A DNA stretch of 64,000 nt from Elymus sibiricus (Eukaryota > Streptophyta > Magnoliopsida > Poales > Poaceae): positions 270,080,288 through 270,144,287 of the forward strand of contig CM077673.1 of assembly GCA_039707655.1 (NCBI GenBank), read 5' to 3'. Positions 37,753 through 49,174 of this stretch are shown here, in pieces (the first letter of the stretch is position 1; each line of letters begins with the position of its first letter). The translations under genes and the position numbers were made by a program. Under the pieces are notes generated by a model. The model was not told where the DNA came from. It did no database searches and saw only the letters and a program-made list of their open reading frames with translations.

Positions 37753-38339
37753 AGGGAAAAGAGAGGTGATTTTGTCCACCCTTGGCAAAATGGGACCAAA
37801 ATACCTCCCGAGTCGTTCCCCTATAATACGAACTCTAACAAGAGCCTATGAAAGAGTATTTCAAAATTACATGGGTCTGGTCCAAAAATAAGGTGGTGCA
37901 ACACTTATATTAAGCTATGGATGAAATTTATTAAATGTCATCTTGTATATTTTGTTCATGTCATTGTATGTCATCATGGGGGCACTAAAGTGTTGAAAAC
38001 TCCACTGGAAACTTCGTTCTTGTCCCCCTTGCGCACGCCATCCCCTTCATGCCTGGTCATGCTCCCATGTTCATCCATCTTGTTCATGTTGGGCCCTTCA
38101 TTTGTAAGCAAAACAAATGTATCTAATTTACGCAGCATCATATTCTCATTAATATAAGAATCGTTACCAAGAAACGAATGTACCTGGTAATTTAATTGGC
38201 GTGCATAAGCTTTAGTAATTGGTCCAGTATATGTAGAGCAGGGGTTGTGGGTGTAACTGTATAGTGATGTCCTCATCAGTGACGATGATGGCAATACCTA
38301 ATAATTTAGTTAAAATTCATCCTGACCTTGACTACAAAT

Positions 38340-38720
38340 TGGACACATTGATGAAACAAATACCTGCAAAAACTACAATCTACAAGCTGTACATACTATC
38401 TATCTAAAATACACTGAAATGACACTAAAACTACAATCTATAATACCTAAAAACTATCTAAATTATAGTAAAACTACAATCTACAGTATCTGAACTACCA
38501 AAATTACACTAAAACTATAATCTACAATATCAACAAACTATAGAAACTATGTAAATTACACACAAAAAATACACTAGTGCCTGCACTAAATGTGCATTGA
38601 AAATTAAACGAGAGTAACACTAAATTACAATCTACACTATCTAGAAACTATCTAAATTACACTGAAACTACACTACACAGACCCTAAATCTATACTAAAA
38701 ACTACACTATACTAAAATTA
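38340..38720. repeat. Degenerate A/C-rich repeat region
   Basis: Imperfect copies of a unit of about 37 bp containing CTAAAACTACAATCTAC recur about ten times. It is followed at 38730-38960 by a GC-rich patch resembling a 5' exon-like segment on the minus strand, without a recognisable product. Origin unknown; probably a transposon remnant. Confidence 0.45.
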
Positions 38721-38960
38721 CAAACAAACAAAAAAGAGGCGGCCGGTGGCCTCACCGGCAAAGGCGATAGCATCGGAGGCGGAGGCCACGGCGGTGGCGA
38801 GGTAGTGCAGTGTCTTGGAGATGCGGCGACGAGGAAGCCAGCGAGGCGGGGGTGCGGCGGCAACGCGGGCATGTGGAGGGAAAGAATGAGGAGAGAGTGA
38901 GATTGGGGTAGAGTGTGGGTTAGGGCCCTGGATGGGCTAGGCCGTGGCTTTCCCTTTTTT

Positions 38961-40372
38961 TAATTTTATTCCGAGTTAACGAAGTTATGAAGATTGTGAT
39001 ATTTAAAACATTAGTAGCATAATCTATTTGTATTTCTAGACTTTGACATTTAATGTTTTATTTTGCCACACTTCTTCACAAGTTCCAAATTGTTATTTTG
39101 TTTCAATTGATAAAACTTTGAAAGGAGATAACATGTATATATACTAGCTAATCAATTCTATGGTGTCCCCTAAAAAAATCCATTCTATGGCGTTTCTTTG
39201 TCCTATTTTAAAAATTGTCCTAAGAATTTATGTTTTTGTAAATTTGCAATGACACCTTGATTGCTATTTTGATGTACCGATGGTTCTATGTAAAAGGGGG
39301 TAGATAAACTTGTTTGTAAACGGGTCGTATCATTGACTCTCACCTTTTTCTAAACATTTAGTGATGAATGATTGGACTTCTAAAATTTTAAATGTTAAGA
39401 TATCTTATTTTTGTGTAATTACATCATGTCATTCAGATACTTATATTTCACTCTATGGTCTTTGGCCTTCAATATGTCGGACGACAAAGTTTTCAGAAGT
39501 TCTATGATTCATAACCAAAGCATAATCTCCTTAGCTTATTTCATTCGCACCAGGATTTGTCCCTATATACTCCTCTTATCGCGTTACAAGAAAATTTGGC
39601 TCCCATGGCAACACACGGCACATACCTGGTTAACAGAAAAAATACGGGAGAATAATTGTTCCATGGTTTTGGAGTCAAAAATTGATTTATTTAGCTATGG
39701 AGAAGCGAAGTTTTACTTGATGCACATAAATTGTGAAATCACTTACAAGTTGTTTATAGGTGTACACATTGGTTACTGTTTTTGTTGGCAATCAAGCATC
39801 CAGTAGGACGAGAGCTTGTCAGTCAAGCACGTCCGTCCTTCAGATTTGATACAGTTAGCACACTGCTATTACAAACCAAGGATGCAAAGCGGGCATCCTG
39901 TGAACCCACATGTAAGTATATCAAAAGTCAATCCTTGGTCGACTTTTACCATGCTTGCATACGGGTTCACGCGGACTCGTGCTTCCACCCCTCATAAATT
40001 CAGATTGATAGAGATAGATAGCTGTTAACAGCAAAACAATAGCAAGACAACAACACACAAGACAAAAAACTCAACACGCCGTCCCCTTTGGACCGTCATA
40101 GACTCATAGTTCTTCCAGAAAACCAAGAACACCAGTGATCCACCCCTCAGGGTCGCGGTTAGCCGTCTGTTTGATATAGTAGCGGCCGTACGCACAGTAG
40201 GCATAAAGGAGACAAGATGAAAAGAAATCTTTCAAGGGTAGTAGAGCGCACAAGAAGAAGACGCGACAGTGCAGACGAGCCCTGGGCGCACAGCGTACGT
40301 ACATGATTCATGGGAGAATTAGCTAGGGTGATTTATGAAGACGCTTCAGTGGAGAGGTCAATAGTATTGCTA
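38961..40372. other. Low-copy-looking spacer downstream of the SWEET gene
   Basis: AT-rich, no supported gene. The open stretch at 39411-39806 has no recognisable domain and no coding bias. The last few hundred bases should include the 3' untranslated region of the SWEET gene (minus strand). No clear AATAAA-type signal was pinned down. Confidence 0.4.
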
Positions 40373-43300
40373 CTAGTAGTGGCCGTTGGCGGAGCTGCCG
40401 CTCTTGCCGTCGACGACGACCTCGGTCATGGGCACGTGGTCGGCCTTGCGCTTGCGGGCCTCCAGGATCTGCTGCGTCGACTTGTAGTAGATGGCGTACA
40501 GAATTATCTGCCCCACCGCGAACATGACGCCCAGCCCGTTGGGGATCTGCATCCAAAGAACACCAATTTTACCTTCACCGAATAGTAATGGCAAACAGAA
40601 GTTTGTAACCAGAAAAACAAATCATAATCCAAGAAATGTGTTAGCCTGAGCCAAAGGGTCAGTACAGTAGGTGATGTGTTGCATGCCGTGGCCGCGGACA
40701 AGGGCAACTAGAATAGCACATGACGTAACCTTGTGTATCAGCGGTCAGGATAGACCCCAAAGGCACACGCATCGATTGGGAGTTGAACGCAGTGCGGTGC
40801 CTTTGCGGACGTGGGGGGTGGCAGTATCTACCTGGCCGTCTTCCTCTGGTGCCATATACTCCACACAAGCTACACCTCACAGGTCGGGATCAGCGGCTCA
40901 GCAGTCAGCCCCCCGATTTGACGCCTCCAACAACACGACCTCTCTTTGAACGAAAATCTGTTTTTCTCTTGGAATTTCAACGAAAAACATGTTGTTGCCA
41001 TCCCGACACACAACTGACGCCAACAGTAATTATTCATTCGGACTGGGACAGGCGAACGGACAGGGTATTGCTGTGCTAGTTTTGACACACACAATTCCAA
41101 GTCCGAACAGTAGTTTGGTTAGGATCAGGGCCTGATGAAATTTTAGACCTCATCCTACGGGATTGTAATGTGACAAATATTTAATCAATACAATCCTTTA
41201 CCCCGCAAAAAAAAAAATCCAAGTCCGAACAGGTAACCGACAACGGAGACGATCCGGTCCGCACAGGTCAGTCGTGACAACACCAGCTTGACCTTTCGGT
41301 CTCACGATGTCCGCCGAGCCATGCCACCGTGCAAAAGTAGGACACGAGGCCTGAAAGCAACTTGTTGTGAGAACGCAAGCTCAACATGCCCTAGTTGCAA
41401 GGCTGCAGCTGCAGCAGCATTCATTTGGGTTGGGTGGCTCGCCTGAATCAATCCAAATAAGGTACCTGACCTAACCAGATGCACCTCCTAAATTTATACA
41501 CCAACCCGGCCCTGCCTGCCATCATCATCTTGCCTTGGCAGAACTTAGTAAGTCACCCATGTTAACTTCCGGTGCAGCTTACTTTAATTAGGCGGGCATT
41601 GCCCAGGTTCTGTGCTGGCTACTCAGGGTAGCAAGTGCTCAACAGAAAGTCATCCTCATCTCACACCAGTCATTAATAGCTCGTTATTGCTGTGTGTAAA
41701 GTTTTGAAGGCTTACGGTGATGTAGAGGTCGAAGCGGATGAGGGCGTAGGCAGTCCAGCAGATGCCATTGACGAGCGAGGCCACGGACAGGAACAGGGGC
41801 ATGTACTCCACGCTCTTGGTCTGGATCACCATTTTCTGCAGCACGGACACGGTAAAAATTAACATGATGATGAACAATAGAAAAGGAAATCCATCCAGTT
41901 TACATCCAAAGAACAGGCAGTAAAACGGAAACAACTTCCTTCTACACGTATAACGTATTAACCCGATTATGAAGAACAAAAACTACCAAGGAAACGACAG
42001 CATGGGAGATGACACAACTTCACTTTTGCTTGGGATGGGGGGACTAAAAAAGCCCTGAACAATTTTAACGAAAAGTGCAGCGGGTACAAGTTGTTAATTA
42101 CAGTTGAATCCAAAAGTGAACGATGAACAAAAAGAACACGAGTTTTTCCTTTTTGACAGCAAAAGAACATGAGTTTTTCCTTTTTGACAGCAAAAGAACT
42201 GGAGTTTTTCTTTTCTTCTTTGCCAGCAAAAGAACAGGAGTTGATTTGACGCCATGGAATGGAAACACTGCACGTACGTAATATATATATTTTCTTCAGA
42301 AAAGAATATTTGCGCCGTTCAAAGTAGATAGCGAGATAGCCGAAAAGAATACAGCTACTAGTGTACTAGATAGAGAGAAAACGACAGGATTACGCATGCG
42401 TGTACTCGCGTATTCTATTCCCCACCCAGAACCCAGAGTCGAAGTTGGTCAATCAAATTAGTACTATAGATTAATCCAGCGTTCTTTTCCTATGGTTATT
42501 CTCATTCGAACAGCAGTTAATTTAATCATTTCCTCGCCTGATCTCCTGACGTCGACAATCACCCACTGGACTAAAATCAATGAATAAAATACCACCACCA
42601 AATCTCACTCGATTACTGTACTAGTTTGCAGGTGAGACCGTGAGAGTGAATGAGTGATGGCGACGCGTACCATGACGGAGAGCGGCGCGGCGTACATGCC
42701 GGTGCCGAAGAGGACGCAGAGGATGCCGACGACCATGGACCTGCGGTCGTGGGTGTGGGCGAGGGAGAGAACGAGCGCGGCAACCCCTGCGACGAAGGCG
42801 ACCTCGGCGACCAGCAGGAGGAGGACTCGGCGGCGGGCGGCGCCGACGGAGTAGGTGAGGAAGAGCGCGATGTAGGCGAGCTCGATGATCATGCCGGTGC
42901 CGTTGATGGTGATGACGAGCATGCTGTGCGGGTGCACCAGCGGGAGCCCGTAGAGCACCCACATCATGCAGTTGAGCAGCGTCGCCAGGTACGGCACCGC
43001 CGAGTACTGCTCCACCGTCTTCTTCTTCCAGATTTGGTAGAACGTCGGCCTGGAATTCGCAGTTGGCAAGTATTTTCACTGGTCAGGTATTTCATTCGAG
43101 AAGATATCCAAACTGTTTCGATCACAAAAAGGAACATGAAAGTATTGCAGTGCAGATCTCCGCATTCTCTCGAATTTGTATCATGTAATTCTCGCTCTCT
43201 GCTCAGCACAATTAATTCTGGAATCCATTTTATCCGGGGAATTAAATGAAGATACAGTTATTTAAGAGGATACAGTTTTAGTCGGTGCCTACACTGGGGA

Positions 43301-43700
43301 GAGAAAGAGCACCAAGGCGGTTCCATTGCCTGCAAGAGACACACAAAACAATCCCAAAAAAAGCAACGTCAGAAGTAGATCTCGGAGGATGAACAAACAC
43401 GAAGGAGGAAACTGCCGAACAAATCACGATTCGGGTTGCTCTAGGGAATCCGGCGCGCGATGCTCGCTTGCACCAGAAGGGAGCAAAAATTCGTGAAGAG
43501 GACACGCGCAAAGTGGCGAGAAACAAAAAGAGCATCAGGAGGCAACAGCATCCCGTACGACCCGTGTGGTGCCGCTGCCACATGATTTTCGCTGCAGTGC
43601 AGGAGCACATGCGTATGCGCAGAGGCGGGGAGCGTGGAGCGACGGGGACGCACGCACCTATGACGCCGATGACCGTGCGGATAGCGTCCGGCGACACCAT
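40373..43700 (-). CDS. SWEET6: SWEET sugar transporter, clade II (SWEET6-like), 5 exons, 250 aa
   Basis: Exons on the minus strand: 43658-43700, 43293-43329, 42671-43049, 41716-41835 and 40373-40546. All introns start GT and end AG, and the lengths (43, 37, 379, 120, 174) sum to 753 nt, giving 250 codons plus TAG. SWEETs are plasma- or vacuole-membrane uniporters that move sugars down their gradient; clade II members (SWEET4-8) mostly carry hexoses. The protein has two MtN3/saliva triple-helix bundles (about residues 8-95 and 130-215) joined by a linker helix. Hinge prolines are P26, P46, P149 and P166; substrate-pocket residues N76, W180 and N196 match the positions known from Arabidopsis SWEET1. 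The tail (216-250) is basic, then ends SSANGHY. Start [17 protein letters not shown] is the usual grass SWEET start. The 379-nt exon equals the usual third and fourth exons fused. No lesion is seen. SWEET6 rather than 4 or 5 is a judgement from overall similarity. Confidence 0.95.
41096..41232 (+). mobile_element. Retroposed insertion with poly(A) tail and 15-bp target duplication in SWEET intron 4
   Basis: Perfect direct repeats TCCAAGTCCGAACAG at 41096-41110 and 41218-41232 flank a 107-bp insert (41111-41217) ending in eleven A residues (41207-41217). This is the signature of target-primed reverse transcription. The insert ends TCAATACAATCCTTTACCCCGC before the tail, resembling the 3' end of plant LINEs, so it is either a 5'-truncated LINE or a SINE. 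It lies antisense to the SWEET gene and clear of both splice sites. Confidence 0.8.
42129..42240. repeat. Minisatellite in SWEET intron 3
   Basis: About 3.5 imperfect copies of a unit of about 31 bp (AAAAGAACATGAGTTTTTCC plus a short GACAGC end). The fourth copy is slightly diverged. Confidence 0.75.
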
Positions 43701-43890
43701 GGCGGCTTCCGGCGAGAGGTTAACCGCACCAAGGAACTGATCTAGAGGAGCGACTCGGATGTAGACGAGGGGGAGGGGGAACGGATTTCTGGAGGGGAGG
43801 AAGGGAGGGGGGGGGGGGGGGCAGGGAAGAATGCAAGTACAGCGGACCCTCTCTCTGTGTCCCTCTGCGTTGCGTTTGATGAGGGAATGA
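43701..43890 (-). promoter_or_regulatory. Probable SWEET 5' untranslated region with homopolymer C tract
   Basis: Between the ATG (43700) and the expected start site (about 43885) the plus strand has a G run at about 43807-43822, that is an uninterrupted C tract in the mRNA sense. The extent of the UTR is inferred from the TATA box position. Confidence 0.45.
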
Positions 43891-43916
43891 TCTCAAGAAA
43901 ACACCAAACGGGGTCC

Positions 43917-43923
43917 TTAAATA
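43917..43923 (-). promoter_or_regulatory. TATA-like box of the SWEET gene
   Basis: TATTTAA in the context GCTCTATTTAAGGACC on the minus strand, about 220 bp upstream of the ATG. Confidence 0.5.
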
Positions 43924-43990
43924 GAGCGGGGCTGCTGACCAGTGGGCCCCGCAGCGGCGTCCCCGTCTCTATCTCTATCCGGCGCGCGCG

Positions 43991-44070
43991 CTCTCTCTCT
44001 CTCTCTCATGCTCATGCACACCGCGGCGGCCTTTTGCATACGCCTCTCTCTGTGTGTTTCTCTCTCTATA
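43991..44070 (-). promoter_or_regulatory. GA-rich (GAGA-type) promoter stretch of the SWEET gene
   Basis: A 17-nt CT run at 43991-44007 adjoining GCGCGCGCG, and further CT clusters at 44043-44068. In the gene sense these are GAGA repeats about 70-150 bp upstream of the TATA box, a common plant promoter feature bound by BPC-type GAGA factors. Function is inferred. Confidence 0.4.
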
Positions 44071-44149
44071 ACCCCCCGATGTGCTGTGGCCCAGCAGGCA
44101 GCCGGGTGGGTTGGTCGTACTTTTCTTTTTAGGTTTTTATTTTAGATAG

Positions 44150-44940
44150 AAAAATGGTGGGTTGCTCATACTGATCATTTCGACTTTGGTAGATATTCAC
44201 ATTCTCGGTCCCGGAGCAACCCCAACTCTCCCGCTGCGCGTCAATAGCGTTTGGTTGCCTCCAACCATTTTGGCTTTACATTTTACTTGTAGCCTGATTG
44301 AGATGATACAAACTCTATTCTGCATTTTGTTCGGCTGCCCGCTCTGCATCACGAGGTCGTTTTGTACATGGTATTTGGTTGATAGCACTGAGCATTATGG
44401 TTGTGAAGATGCATTTGCATGATGTTTCGTTGCTCGGAGGCTAACGTTGTGGTCACTCCTTCTCACGAGTGCTGATCTTACCACGTTACGCAGAGATAGA
44501 CAACACGAAACTAATATCGCTTCAATCCTAGCTACTAACAAATAACAGTTCGTTAGTTTGTCTTAGTTTGTCTTAACTGCTAACAAATGGTCATTCGTCT
44601 TCACTACTAACAAATGGCAATGGAAGTACCAAATCAACAGTCATATGACTCAATGTGGGAAAGTTCGTCAAGGGGAAGTTCATCCTCCTCGTCTTCTTCT
44701 CTGAATACTTAGTTGCATGTGTGAAAAACATAAACACCAAACAAGTACCTACTCTTACCTCTAGGACTATCTATGTATTGATGATGAACATCTTATCCCG
44801 ATCAATGGCGTTGTTGAAGTAACAAGGATGCCCACAATAATAAGAACACATTGTTAGACAGACAATGTTATTGAATAGATCCAACTTATGAAATACTGCG
44901 TGATCACATCATTTAATTTGTTGCCCGTAATTTCGAACAA
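44150..44940. other. Upstream spacer, nothing recognised
   Basis: No supported gene or repeat. The 3' part (about 44750-44940) may already belong to the degenerate LTR that continues at 44950. Confidence 0.3.
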
Positions 44941-45046
44941 AGTGTTAATGTTTACTCACATCTTTAGACCATGGGAATATCGTACTACCTGCATATCGGA
45001 TGGTTGTTTTGGCGTTACCAAATGGCACACCTTAACTGGATGATCA

Positions 45047-45542
45047 TCTCTACTACTAAAGAGGAGTTGTACTTTGTATGTTCGTCTTCAGCCCTGCTCC
45101 TCTCCTATTTTTTTCCTCATGTATGCCACCCCTCCCACATGTCTTGCATTAGCTCAATCAAATCAAATTACATCTTACGAAAACCTCAACTAAATCAAAA
45201 CTTTAATTGCATTCATTTACCCATACCCGAATCGAATCAAATGTTATCAAAATCTCAATTAAATCAAAATGTTCCTTGTGTTCCCCTACCCATACAGAAA
45301 TAAAATCTAATCATATCAAAACATCAACTAAATCAAAATTCTTTGTGTTCCCCTACCCATAGCGAAATAAAATCAAATCTTACAAAAACCTCAACTAAAT
45401 AAATAAAAACCTACCCATACTCAAATCAAATAAAATTTTAGCAAAATCTAGAATATGGTGGGTACAAGGTATGTGTCGAGCATGGTTGGTGTTACCATTA
45501 GAATATGTATGTCCCCGTTGCAACGCATGAGAAATTAGCTAG
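45047..45542 (+). mobile_element. Helitron-like non-autonomous element 1
   Basis: Starts TCTCTACTACTAAAG after an A (45046) and ends GCAACGCATGAGAAATTAGCTAG at 45542 before T. These fit the TC start, CTAG end and A/T insertion site of plant Helitrons. The near-terminal CCCCGTTGCAACGC is the usual hairpin region, partly decayed. The interior is AT-rich with recurring CAACTAAATCAAAA motifs and no protein. Confidence 0.7.
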
Positions 45543-45973
45543 TCTCCAATATTAAAAGTTGGCAGGTTCTGACTCCCTCTGCCTGTCCCCCCCCCCCTTG
45601 GGTTTTCTATTGATTTTTGATAATTTCAACAGATGTCGCACATAAAACATAAATAAAGTAACCTGGAATGATCCAAATGGAACCAATAATTACCTAAAAT
45701 CATGTCATGTATTAACTCAATCACATTAAATAAAATATTACAAAAATATCAACTAAATCAAAATTGCTTGTCTTCGCCTACCATACCCAAGTCAAATCTT
45801 ACCAAGACCTCAGCTGAATCAGAACATTCCTTACCTTTCCCTAACCATACTCAAATCAAATTAAATCCTACCAAAAACTAAAATACGGTGGGTGTGAGAT
45901 ATATGTCGGACAAGGTTGATGTTGAATCAGTAGAATATGTGTGTTCCATTGCAACACACGGGGAATTAGCTAG
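45543..45973 (+). mobile_element. Helitron-like non-autonomous element 2, directly abutting element 1
   Basis: Starts TCTCCAATATTAAAAG at 45543, the base after the CTAG of element 1, and ends CACACGGGGAATTAGCTAG at 45973. The interior shares the AAATCAAAATT and GGTGGGTG motifs with element 1, so the two are relatives in head-to-tail order. Confidence 0.68.
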
Positions 45974-46345
45974 TAAAAGTAAGTTACAGGGATACCAAAA
46001 AAGTATGTCACGATGCTCGTAGTTCAAGACTAGGATTCGCTCCTCCAGCGATGGAGACGTACACACTGGGCCCACTCGATATTACGGTGTCCATTATCAT
46101 CTGACCAGGCATAGTGATAGTGATCATTGGGATACCAGAATGCAGAAACGAGAAAAGCGAATAAAACCGGTAACGAGGGTAGCGATAAAAGTCTCGCATT
46201 GGGGTTTTCTAACGTATCACGTGGCAAAGGGAATTTTGTGTTGTAACTTAAGAAGGTTCACTCGATAAAGATCTCCGTGAATACGTGAGAATTATCAAGG
46301 ATGTCCAGATCCCATGTCAATTATTGATCGGAAGGATACTTTGGA

Positions 46346-46895
46346 GGAGTATTCTACTTCCACACTAGATCGACGATCGTCTGAAGAAATTGTTGTGCCT
46401 GGGAGGTTTTGCCTAACTGCCAAAATTTTGGCCCTTCACCAACAATCTACTCTACTACCGCTACGTTCTATTCATGAGACTGATCTTTATCCGCATCTTT
46501 ATAATGATTTGTGGCCTGTTTGTGCTAGGAAATTGTTTTGTAGCACGTTCCCTATAATTGAAATACTTGGAAATCATTCCATTGGATCTCCTAATTGTGA
46601 TGTGAATCACTCCGAACCTCGTATTATGACTTACAACATGAAGCAACATTGCTACTTGCTCCTCCACTGAGGCATAGATGCTATCTTTTAGCAACCCCCT
46701 CTCCCTAAACACGTCCACAAGCTTGGAAAAAGGGTCTCTTCTCATTAGAAGCATAATTATTAGACGTTGTAAACATGCTTCTAATGAGAACAGATATGGC
46801 ATGTTCAGATTCTCCACCCCCTCCTCATCTCAGACTAACATTGGATCATATTTGATGACAGACTTAAAATTGTGGCAAACCATTCTCTTGTGGAC
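46346..46895. other. Spacer, nothing recognised
   Basis: Moderately open in one plus-strand frame (46314-46670) but without a recognisable domain; may be decayed LTR element sequence. Confidence 0.3.
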
Positions 46896-47570
46896 AAACC
46901 GGTTTTGGTGCTGACTCACCCGGTTTTGACCATGCTAACTCAAATTCGTGTATCCGCAAACTTTTTTCAACTTCACGTTTTTTTTTCAAATTCACATACT
47001 TTTTTTTCCAAAATCCGCGCAGTGTTTTAGGAAAAAAACATCAATTTAGAAAAAGTACGCAAAATAGAATAAAAGTACGTGGATTTGAAAAAAATAGTCA
47101 AACTTGAAAAACGTATGCCGTTTTGTACAAAAACACGTAAATTATGAAAATTGCACAATAATTACGTAAACAGTACACGAACAATATGTGAATTGTAACA
47201 AATATAAATGTACGTGGTTCGTCAAACAGTACGCGAATTAAAAAAAATACACGAACTTGGAAAAGTACGTGGATTATAAACAAGTACATAAATTTTAAAA
47301 GAGTGTAGGGATTTGAAACAGTATGTAGATTTCAAAAATTTACGCAAATTTGAACAATTACCCGAATTTGAAAAAAAGTACGCGAATTTCAAAAAAGTTC
47401 ATGGATCTGAAAAAAAATATGTGGTTTTAATTACAGTACGTGTATGTGGGAAAAATTAACCGATACAAAAAAACATGAATTTCAAAAATGTTCACGGATT
47501 TGATTTTTTTTTTACGTGAAGTTGAGTCAGCACCGGTCAAAACCGGGGCGAGTCAGCACCAAAACCAATC
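46896..47570. mobile_element. Foldback-type element with inverted repeats of about 55 bp
   Basis: 46896-46950 and 47514-47570 are inverted repeats sharing TTTTGGTGCTGACTC, then CCCGGTTTTGACC, then TGCT.ACTCAA. The interior (46951-47513) is AT-rich and built of degenerate units around TACGTGAATTTGAAAAA. There is no coding capacity and no clear target duplication. Confidence 0.6.
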
Positions 47571-49174
47571 AAAACCGAGACCAGGTACGAACCTTGTCCG
47601 GTTTCAATAATTGAGGGTGCAAGTTGTCCTATTTTAAAGTTGAGGGATCAAATCTAGACTCGACCAAAAGTTAAGGAATGAATAGTATACTTTTCACTTT
47701 TATTTTCACCCACTAGATCTATTTAGGGAAGGCAGCTGTAGTCAATTAAATTCGTCCATAATGTATGTATCCTCCTTGCAGGTAAAACAATTGGACCAGA
47801 GACTTCATACATCAATTCGACCTATGGCAGGGATAGTTTGAACAGCTTGGACGTTACGATTTCTTTTTCTTACTTTTGCAAAAGCTTTTGTTCTGTCCTT
47901 TTTGAAATTCATATTATTAAAAATGTATGTGGAATTAAGAAAAAAGTGCAGTTATAGACATGAGACATAGCTACAAGAACAAAATAAAAATGTTCCTGTG
48001 ATCTGATGCTTGCTTCCCGTCGTGTCCCATGCATACGACCTGCTTCCTCGTTCTTGATGCGCACAACGATGATTGCCGTTGCCCGGAAGCGTGTGGGTTT
48101 GCTTCCTCTCATTCTTGACTTTGCAAGAGACCGACCGTACGTGACGATGAAAGCAATGGATTTCCTCCGATGAGTGTACCGTTCCTGGTGCCGTTGAAAT
48201 GTTGAATCACCACCTGATCTTAATTGTTGCCTCCTTCGTCAATGAGATGGCCGGCCCCTGACAAATCCTTGACCGTGCTTCCAGAGGAGCCAGCCACAGA
48301 TTCCTGATCTCGACCTCGACGTAGCCCGATGATCTGTCGCTTACGACGCTTGGATAGACGAATAAAATTGCAACGCGGGGCCACTTTGCCTTCCGATATA
48401 TACAAACTACCCGTATTCCCCACCGAGTAGGCTCGCCTCAGCGGTACCTAGCTGATTTCGGGAATCAGTATGTCGACGCGCTCTGTGGAACGGGAACGGA
48501 TGTACGCATATGACAAAGTTAAGCCGTTGATGGATCAAGATCGCCTCCGCGACGAAACCACAAGTCAACAAATGCACGGCACATATTTCAATGTGCAAGC
48601 CGCCATCGCGACGAGTACCGTGTGGAATCTTCGGTTTCATCCTTTTGTCAACCCTATCCAGTCTATGGTCACTAGCTAGCTTATCGCATGCACGTAGTGG
48701 TACGTAGCTAGCTGTAAGTAAGTTGAATTGTACATTCGGTCCATCGTTATCCAGCCACTTGTGTCATTGACCAGGCTTGCAGCATACACTCTCCTGTTTT
48801 GTTCTTTCTTTCGAAGCAGATCGTTTTTGTTTTGAATCATTTCACACCCGAGGCAGCTGCCACAAGCTGGAGCAGAACGGATACATATATGGTAGTACAG
48901 GTCGTAAAAATGCATCGTGAAGGAATACGAATATCATGGCGATTTTAGTAGTATACTTTCCTGAACTATGTTTCGTGGGGGAATACGAATATCTGGACGA
49001 CGTGGTTTCAAAAATATCTAGATTGTGAAGGAACTCGAGAATCATGTTTGGCACGCGGGCGCCGGAACGATCCGTTTCCAGCCGACTGAACGAGCAATCA
49101 GTGTGGATGCCCGCGCAACATGCATTCTGTATATACAGTATTAAAAAACGATGAAAGAACCTTCATATGGGTTA
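47571..49174. other. Spacer, no supported gene
   Basis: Mixed composition. Short open frames at 48220-48423 and 48407-48640 (minus) and 48470-48679 (plus) overlap each other and show no domain. Confidence 0.35.

Larger units (their letters stand above)
36341..37900 (-). mobile_element. Partial LTR element with tRNA-iMet primer site, family unknown
   Basis: A primer site at 37353-37362 separates an internal-like region (36341-37352) from a presumed 5' LTR starting inward at 37365 with TGATAGAGG. The LTR has a minus-strand TATA box at 37745-37752. Its outer end is not clear (about 37900). The interior lacks any pol motif and includes a tandem repeat (36896-37120). The Gypsy element at 12852-36340 seems to have inserted into this interior, so the rest lies beyond it or is lost. 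Confidence 0.4.
44950..46345 (+). repeat. Degenerate Copia-type LTR fragment split by two Helitron-like elements
   Basis: 44950-45046 and 45974-46345 together match, in order, the LTR at about 59155-59600 (shared phrases such as TTAGACCATG.GA.TATCGTA, CTCCTCCA.CGATGGAGA and AAAACCGGTAACGAG). The match jumps exactly across 45047-45973. It is old and heavily mutated. Confidence 0.6.

Noticed and set aside
38730..38960. GC-rich minus-strand exon-like segment
   Set aside because: No domain, no splice partner, and it abuts a degenerate repeat; kept only as a note within that repeat.
40559..40880. Possible extra exon in SWEET intron 4
   Set aside because: The five exons already give a full-length 250-residue SWEET with exact phase; open frames in the intron show no homology to the family.
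42650..43249. 199-codon plus-strand ORF antisense to the SWEET gene
   Set aside because: It is the GC-rich complement of SWEET exon 3; the sense strand has splice sites and full family conservation, and the antisense product is low-complexity Asp/Glu/Arg/His.
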